This document shows positions 5,853 through 10,052 of a DNA stretch of 10,052 bases, piece by piece. Origin of the DNA: CALCCV01 sp964388665 (GTDB lineage: Bacteria > Bdellovibrionota > Bdellovibrionia > Bdellovibrionales > Bdellovibrionaceae); assembly GCA_964388665.1 (NCBI GenBank), contig CAYMBJ010000108.1, positions 1 to 10,052 on the forward strand, read 5' to 3'. How positions within the stretch are numbered: position 1 is the first letter of the stretch; every line of letters starts with the position of its first letter. Under the pieces are notes generated by a model. It had not been told where the DNA came from and did not search any database. It worked only from the letters and a program-made list of their open reading frames with translations. The position numbers and the translations under genes are program-made.

Positions 5853-8030
5853 ATGGGAATAGAAAATAGCGTGCGATTGGTTCCCGAAAAAGAGATTGCC
5901 TGGGTGATTTTTGATCTGGAAGGTGAAAAGGTAAATAAACTCTCCAGCCCTATTATGAAGAGATTTCAAGAGATCTTAGTGGGGCTCAAGAGCAGCAATT
6001 TTAAGGCCCTGATCATCATTTCGCAAAAGCCAAATATTTTTATTGCGGGCGCTGATATTAACGAAATCAAAGCCATGAATAGCAAAGATGAATTCGAAAA
6101 GGCTGTCAGCGGTGGACAAGAGATCATGAATATGGTGGAGGATCTGCCGTTTCCAGTGATTGCAGCCATCCATGGCGCCTGCATGGGCGGTGGTACGGAG
6201 CTCAGTCTTGCTTGTGATTACCGCATCGCCAGTGACGATCCCTCGACAAAAATTGGTCTACCAGAAGTGCAATTGGGAATCATTCCAGGATTTGGCGGTT
6301 CGGTGCGGGCGCCGCGTGTGTTGGGTTTACAATCCGGTATCGAAATGGTGACTTCGGGAAAATCCTATAAGGCACACAAAGCTTTGAAGATGGGTCTTGT
6401 GGACCGAGTTGTGCATCCGAAACTTTTAAAGAAAGAGGCCCTCAAATGGGCCCTCGAAGAGTGCATTGCCAAAGGCAAACGGCCAAAGAGATTCAAAGCT
6501 AAAGGTATTAAAGATCGAATTATTGAAACCGTGGGAAAGTCGCTGGCCTTCAAACAGGCGCGCAAGCAGATTCTCAAGCTCACAAAAGGGCATTACCCAG
6601 CGCCGCTCAAAGCATTGGAAGTGATTGAGCAGACCTATGGATACAGCCAGCGAATGCAAGCCTTGGCGGTGGAGCGGTTGGGGTTTTGTGATATGGCTGT
6701 AACACCTGAGAGTCGCTCGCTCCTTCATGTTTTTGAACTCACTGAGCTCGGTAAGAAGCTGGCCAAAGTGGATGCCAAACCAAAAAAAGTCGAGAAGATG
6801 GCTGTGCTCGGAGCGGGAGTCATGGGTGGGGGTATCGCGCAACTGGCAGCCAATGTCGGCATTCCTGTGCAAATGAAGGACATCAATTTTGATGCCTTGG
6901 GAAAAGGTTTAAAACACGCCCAAGAAATCTTTATGGAATCTTTGAATAGAAAGAGCATCACCCAATACGAATTCCAACAAAAGATGAATGCAATTTCCAT
7001 TGGCAAAGACTATGGCGGCTTTAAAACCGTGGACTTCATTGTTGAAGCGATTGTCGAAGACATGGCGCTCAAGCAAAAGGTCATTCGCGAAACCGTTGAG
7101 AACTCAAAGCCCGATGTGATCGTGGTGACAAATACCAGCTCATTGAGCGTGACAGAGATGGCCAGTGGTCATCCGCGACCCGCAAATTTTGCTGGGATGC
7201 ACTTCTTTAACCCTGTGCACCGGATGCCGCTGGTGGAGGTGATTCGCGGTGCGCTCACCAGTGATGAGACGATCGCCACCGTGGTGGAGATGTGTCGCCG
7301 CATGGGCAAGACGGCTGTTGTGGTCAAAGATGGGCCAGGGTTTTTGGTCAATCGCCTGTTGATGCCATATATGGCGGAGGCGGCTTTTATGTTGATGGAA
7401 GGTTGTGACATTGCTGAGGTGGACAATGCCCTAGTGTATGACTTTGGTATGCCCATGGGTCCGTTTGCACTCTTGGATGAGGTGGGCTTGGACACGGCTG
7501 TCAAAGTTGCCAATATCTTTCACTCTGCATTTCCTGAGCGCATGGAGCTGCCAAAGATCATGGAGGCCATCTACAAAAGTGGCCGTTTGGGCAAGAAAAA
7601 TGGCAAGGGATTTTACAACTACGACAGCAGCGGCAAGCGTTTAGAAGTGGACGGCAGTTGCTATGGGGCTTTTGGCTTGCAAAAGCCCTCGTCAAAAAAA
7701 CACAACATGAAGGACTGCATTGAGCGCGGCGTGTACTTGATGATCAATGAGTGCGCGATTGCACTTCGCGAAGATCATATCGTAGGGACTCCGCATGAGG
7801 TGGACCTGGCAATGATCATGGGCACAGGTTTTCCACCCTTTCGCGGCGGTATGTTGAAGTACGCAGATCAGGTGGGCATTAAGAGCATCATTGAGCGCTT
7901 AGAGCATTTTCAAATGACCATCAAGGGATCGCGATTTGCGCCGGCCAGGGCTTTGCGCGAGTTGGCAGAAAACAACACCGACTTTTATACCTCGCAACCC
8001 GCACCATCTAGCTTATTGAAAACCAGTTGA
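5853..8030 (+). CDS. fadJ: Fatty acid oxidation multifunctional protein FadJ/FadB: enoyl-CoA hydratase / 3-hydroxyacyl-CoA dehydrogenase
   Basis: The 725-residue protein hydrates trans-2-enoyl-CoA and then oxidises L-3-hydroxyacyl-CoA with NAD+, feeding 3-ketoacyl-CoA to the thiolase encoded just upstream. Residues 1 to about 190 are a crotonase domain with the oxyanion segment FIAGADI 63-69, GGGTELSLACD with catalytic Glu116, and GLPEVQLGIIPGFGG with Glu138. After a linker, the dehydrogenase begins with the NAD-binding loop GAGVMGGG 320-327. Its catalytic pair His450 (in GMHFFNPVHRMPLVEVI) and Glu462 coincides with the numbering in E. coli FadB. KDGPGFLVNR 492-501 and the two C-terminal helical domains (to about 700) complete it. 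The ATG at 5853 follows GAGAGG (5841-5846) by six bases and the fadI TAA by one base, indicating translational coupling. An upstream in-frame TTG (5835) is less likely. Length and order favour FadJ, though FadB is nearly the same fold and size. Confidence 0.94.
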   Translation: MGIENSVRLVPEKEIAWVIFDLEGEKVNKLSSPIMKRFQEILVGLKSSNFKALIIISQKPNIFIAGADINEIKAMNSKDEFEKAVSGGQEIMNMVEDLPFPVIAAIHGACMGGGTELSLACDYRIASDDPSTKIGLPEVQLGIIPGFGGSVRAPRVLGLQSGIEMVTSGKSYKAHKALKMGLVDRVVHPKLLKKEALKWALEECIAKGKRPKRFKAKGIKDRIIETVGKSLAFKQARKQILKLTKGHYPAPLKALEVIEQTYGYSQRMQALAVERLGFCDMAVTPESRSLLHVFELTELGKKLAKVDAKPKKVEKMAVLGAGVMGGGIAQLAANVGIPVQMKDINFDALGKGLKHAQEIFMESLNRKSITQYEFQQKMNAISIGKDYGGFKTVDFIVEAIVEDMALKQKVIRETVENSKPDVIVVTNTSSLSVTEMASGHPRPANFAGMHFFNPVHRMPLVEVIRGALTSDETIATVVEMCRRMGKTAVVVKDGPGFLVNRLLMPYMAEAAFMLMEGCDIAEVDNALVYDFGMPMGPFALLDEVGLDTAVKVANIFHSAFPERMELPKIMEAIYKSGRLGKKNGKGFYNYDSSGKRLEVDGSCYGAFGLQKPSSKKHNMKDCIERGVYLMINECAIALREDHIVGTPHEVDLAMIMGTGFPPFRGGMLKYADQVGIKSIIERLEHFQMTIKGSRFAPARALRELAENNTDFYTSQPAPSSLLKTS

Positions 8031-8039
8031 TCGAACTGG
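8023..8039 (+). other. Small stem-loop spanning the fadJ stop codon
   Basis: CCAGTT (8023-8028) and AACTGG (8034-8039) form a perfect 6-base-pair stem around a GATCG loop, with the fadJ TGA at 8028-8030 partly in the loop. No T-run follows directly (the nearest is AGTTTT at 8051-8056), so it is at best a leaky terminator or a processing site between fadJ and the HiPIP gene. Confidence 0.35.
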
Positions 8040-8075
8040 CAGAAGAGCGTAGTTTTGTCAAAAGAGGTGATAAAG

Positions 8076-8465
8076 ATGAAGATATCTCGACGTAAATTTC
8101 AAGTTTCACTGATGGCGATTCCAGTGGTTTTTTCTGGTTTGGCGCAGTTCGCATTTGCACAACGAAAGCGCGGCGGTGGTGCTGCCGCTCCAGCTGCTGG
8201 AGGCGCCGACGTTTGCTCCGCTGCGTTGGCAACGGCTACTGATAACCCGGGAATCAATTTTTTAGCTGATAAAAGCAAAGTGAAAGATGCTTCTCTCAAA
8301 AAGGCCAGTGGTGGCGTTGCTTGGGAAAAGCAAAATTGTGGAAATTGCATATTGGTGCATGATTTGAAAAAGTGCAGCGATGGTGAGCGCGGTCTATGTC
8401 CACTATTGGCTAACAAAGCCGTTCATGCCAATAGCTGGTGTGCGAGCTGGGCGAAAAAAGCTTAA
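8076..8465 (+). CDS. Tat-exported high-potential iron-sulfur protein (HiPIP)
   Basis: HiPIPs are small periplasmic one-electron carriers with a single [4Fe-4S]3+/2+ cluster. The 129-residue precursor begins MKISRRKFQV, a twin-arginine motif of the SRRxFxx type. A hydrophobic stretch (10-24) and a probable AFA|Q cleavage after residue 28 follow. Next comes a Gly/Ala/Pro-rich segment (33-44) and the HiPIP domain. Cys88, Cys91, Cys108 and Cys122 have exactly the C-x2-C-x16-C-x13-C spacing of the cluster ligands in Chromatium-type HiPIP, and the aromatic/WCASW end also fits. Two additional cysteines, Cys47 and Cys100, are unusual. The ATG at 8076 is preceded by GAGGTGA (8064-8070) five bases away; a TTG at 8055 is rejected because it would put residues before the Tat motif with no ribosome binding site. 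It lies 45 bases after fadJ and may be cotranscribed. The redox partner is unknown. Confidence 0.9.
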   Translation: MKISRRKFQVSLMAIPVVFSGLAQFAFAQRKRGGGAAAPAAGGADVCSAALATATDNPGINFLADKSKVKDASLKKASGGVAWEKQNCGNCILVHDLKKCSDGERGLCPLLANKAVHANSWCASWAKKA

Positions 8466-8596
8466 ACGGCTCCTGAAAGAGGAAAATCTGCTGCGTTCTC
8501 GGTGCCAAATCTCACTTCGACGTAGCACATGCTGCGCCTATGTTCGATTTGGGACCTGTGGCCTTGCCTCTGGGTCCACGATTGACCACTAATATT
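8466..8596. other. Convergent spacer with a weak hairpin
   Basis: This is the gap between the plus-strand HiPIP gene and the minus-strand secreted-enzyme gene. A composite hairpin is possible: GGACC 8552-8556 with GGTCC 8573-8577, and inside it GGC 8560-8562 with GCC 8566-8568. It has no adjoining T-run on either strand, so I do not call it a terminator. In one plus-strand frame the sequence is open from about 8475 to 8637 with a protein-like but unrecognised translation. Confidence 0.4.
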
Positions 8597-9946
8597 TTAG
8601 AAACCCAATTTAAAAAACTTCAGTATGGGATCGAGTAATTTGTAGAAAAGGGACTTTTCCGGAGCCATGCCTTTAGCCGCCAAACGATTGTAGGCCAGTA
8701 AATCTGCAAAGTACTTGTTGTAGCTTTCGTCAAGCAGATGACTTTTTTGATAGCCATTTGCCGTGGTCGCACCAAAGCGATTGGCTTCGGAAACGAACAA
8801 TCTGAGATACCCATCAATGTCATGTGCCTTCATTTTGAGGATCCATTGGTCAAGTGTAACGATTTCGCCCATCATGGGATCGATGATCCACCAACCGCCT
8901 TCAATATTATTGATTGCTGTGACCACATGAAATTGCCAGACAATATCACCAATTATCGCAGACATTGATCCCGTCACAAAGACTTTGCGAATTGCGTCCC
9001 CATGGATATGTCTTTGTGTGGCCTCAAGGTGTGCCGCCATAGCACGACCAAAGCAAAATCCCAAGATATGGTCAGGATCATAATTGCTCACTTCAAATAG
9101 ACGAACAACGGGGTGTCGGGTGACGGCTTCATAAAGCTCCACGGCTTTGGCTTTATCGATCCCAACATCGAGGCTGGTGTTATATGGATTTGCTAGCACC
9201 CTTGCAGATTCGGCGTGCATCGCTTTTAAAACCTCTTGATTCATTGCTTGTGCAAATTCGGGCGACTCATTTCCAGGGCTGCCTGGAGTCAAAATGAAGT
9301 TGCTTGCAGTGAACTCGGTGAGCGGCTCCTCAAGGGTCTTTTTCTGGAGGAGGATCAATCGCTCTTCTATAGGAAACTTGGCCAATTTGAGTATCTTTAC
9401 TTTTCGCGCAATCTGATCTGCAGTGTAGTTTCCAGAAAAGCCCGCTAAGTTTGGATCAATGCCTCTCTCGGTTCGGCCTATTCCACGACTTAAGCGCAAG
9501 GCAATATTTTCTGCGTACGTGATCTGGCGCTTTAGGTAGACTCTCGTTCTCCTGTAGAGCTTTAGATCATTGAAGCGGAGTTCATGAAGAATTTTGCAGA
9601 AGATCGCTGAGTCTTTTTCATTGATCGAATCGATTGCCGCATCGCTTGCGGATAAGAGTCGATCCAGATGCTGAAACAGGCGCTCGTCATTGGTTGTTGG
9701 ATAAAACTCCTGACGAACGTAGGCTGACATCGCTGCATAGTTTGCGCTGGGCGTGAAATTCTCAATGTCAAATAAGTCGACATCTTCCGGCATTTGTCGA
9801 CACCAGACATCCGACACAGGGGGAGTCGGTAAGAGCTCAGATTCAGACACCGCTGCAACTTCAGGGGCGGGATCCTCACCAAAAGCAGAAAGCGTGCAAA
9901 GATTAACGAAAAGCACTAAGGCGATAGTCAATTTATGATTTTTCAT
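8597..9946 (-). CDS. Exported protein with C-terminal protein-glutaminase-like (Cys-His-Asp) domain
   Basis: I do not recognise a named gene. The 449-residue protein starts with a Sec signal peptide (basic MKNHK, hydrophobic 6-20, probable cleavage near AFG|E, residue 23). No lipobox is seen. Residues 24 to about 285 are mostly helical-looking, with charged patches and Cys49 and Cys117 that could form a disulfide, and match no family I know. From about 288 the layout is that of secreted bacterial protein-glutaminase (protein-glutamine deamidase, transglutaminase-like fold). It has FCFGRA with Cys298, a strand KVFVTG 321-326, VWQFHVV with His340, WWIIDP with Asp356, then TLDQWI 364-369. The Cys-His-Asp spacing of 42 and 16 residues is close to that of the Chryseobacterium enzyme, which is also made with a prosequence. 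Glutamine deamidation is an inference; a papain-like or transglutaminase-like activity is possible. The start has only a weak Shine-Dalgarno (TAGG close to the ATG) but is fixed by the signal peptide. The gene stands alone and converges on the HiPIP gene. Confidence 0.75.
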   Translation of the reverse strand: MKNHKLTIALVLFVNLCTLSAFGEDPAPEVAAVSESELLPTPPVSDVWCRQMPEDVDLFDIENFTPSANYAAMSAYVRQEFYPTTNDERLFQHLDRLLSASDAAIDSINEKDSAIFCKILHELRFNDLKLYRRTRVYLKRQITYAENIALRLSRGIGRTERGIDPNLAGFSGNYTADQIARKVKILKLAKFPIEERLILLQKKTLEEPLTEFTASNFILTPGSPGNESPEFAQAMNQEVLKAMHAESARVLANPYNTSLDVGIDKAKAVELYEAVTRHPVVRLFEVSNYDPDHILGFCFGRAMAAHLEATQRHIHGDAIRKVFVTGSMSAIIGDIVWQFHVVTAINNIEGGWWIIDPMMGEIVTLDQWILKMKAHDIDGYLRLFVSEANRFGATTANGYQKSHLLDESYNKYFADLLAYNRLAAKGMAPEKSLFYKLLDPILKFFKLGF

Positions 9947-9951
9947 AGCCT

Positions 9952-9983
9952 AGCGCTTTAGCAAAGTTTAGGCCAAGCGCTTT
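9952..9983. repeat. Two direct copies of AGCGCTTT upstream of the secreted-enzyme gene
   Basis: AGCGCTTT occurs at 9952-9959 and again at 9976-9983, a 24-base period, about two helical turns. The core AGCGCT is self-complementary. The first copy lies six bases above the ATG of the secreted glutaminase-like protein, within its probable leader. It could be a pair of regulator sites or part of the leader structure; no regulator is identified. Confidence 0.35.
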
Positions 9984-10029
9984 CGGTGCAGTGGTTACCG
10001 AATTGAATCATAGGTAATCGTACCGAAAG
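9980..10029. repeat. Nested inverted repeat enclosing a possible -10 box
   Basis: CTTTCGGT (9980-9987) and ACCGAAAG (10022-10029) are perfect 8-base inverted arms. Inside, TTACC (9995-9999) and GGTAA (10013-10017) are a second perfect pair. A third ACCGAA at 9997-10002 can pair alternatively with TTCGGT 9982-9987. On the minus strand TATGAT (10012-10007), five of six bases of a -10 consensus, lies between the inner arms. No good -35 hexamer is found 16-18 bases upstream, as expected for an activator-dependent promoter. Alternatively the element is a terminator-like hairpin for a gene beyond the right edge, but there is no T-run. Confidence 0.4.
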
Positions 10030-10052
10030 TAGCAGTTGAATTGCATTGCGGC

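Noticed and set aside
5562..5969. Minus-strand open frame of 135 codons across the fadI-fadJ junction
   Set aside because: Antisense to conserved thiolase and hydratase sequence; no homology or start signal.
8552..8577. Bidirectional terminator between the HiPIP gene and the secreted enzyme
   Set aside because: The stem is only 5 plus 3 base pairs with a large interior, and no T-run follows on either strand.

Overview
The window holds six intact protein-coding genes and one gene relic, with no tRNA, rRNA, CRISPR array or insertion sequence that I can see. Gene content (HflX, a MaeB-type malic enzyme, a FadI/FadJ beta-oxidation pair, a Tat-exported HiPIP, and a Sec-exported enzyme with a glutaminase-like Cys-His-Asp core) and clear GGAG-type ribosome binding sites point to a Gram-negative heterotroph that burns fatty acids. 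A member of the Bdellovibrionota or a related former 'deltaproteobacterial' group would fit. That assignment is a guess from gene content, not from a marker gene.

Left part (1-4214), minus strand. Transcription runs leftwards from maeB (malate to pyruvate, NADPH supply) through a roughly 200-base gap with its own good sigma70-like promoter into hflX (ribosome-rescue GTPase). The only ATG/GTG/TTG start of hflX has no ribosome binding site, while a perfect AGGAGG lies 7 bases before an in-frame CTG 36 codons upstream, so CTG initiation is likely. Just downstream of the hflX stop, in the same frame, lies the C-terminal half of a thioredoxin without its CxxC half: a truncated pseudogene that automatic annotation would miss.

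Central part (4215-8465), plus strand. A divergent intergenic region separates maeB from fadI-fadJ. The thiolase stop and fadJ start are one base apart, so the two are a translationally coupled operon for fatty acid beta-oxidation: FadJ does hydration and dehydrogenation, FadI the thiolytic cleavage. A small Tat-exported high-potential iron-sulfur protein follows 45 bases after fadJ, with its own strong ribosome binding site. The acetyl-CoA from FadIJ and the malate-to-pyruvate/NADPH step of MaeB fit together metabolically, although the genes diverge.

Right part (8466-10052). After a short convergent spacer there is a minus-strand gene for an exported 449-residue protein. Its C-terminal domain matches the Cys-His-Asp layout of bacterial protein-glutaminase (protein-glutamine deamidase) and it carries about 270 residues of unrecognised N-terminal sequence. 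Its upstream region carries nested inverted repeats around a possible -10 box, and two copies of AGCGCTTT. The most interesting items are this enzyme, the thioredoxin relic, and the CTG start of hflX.
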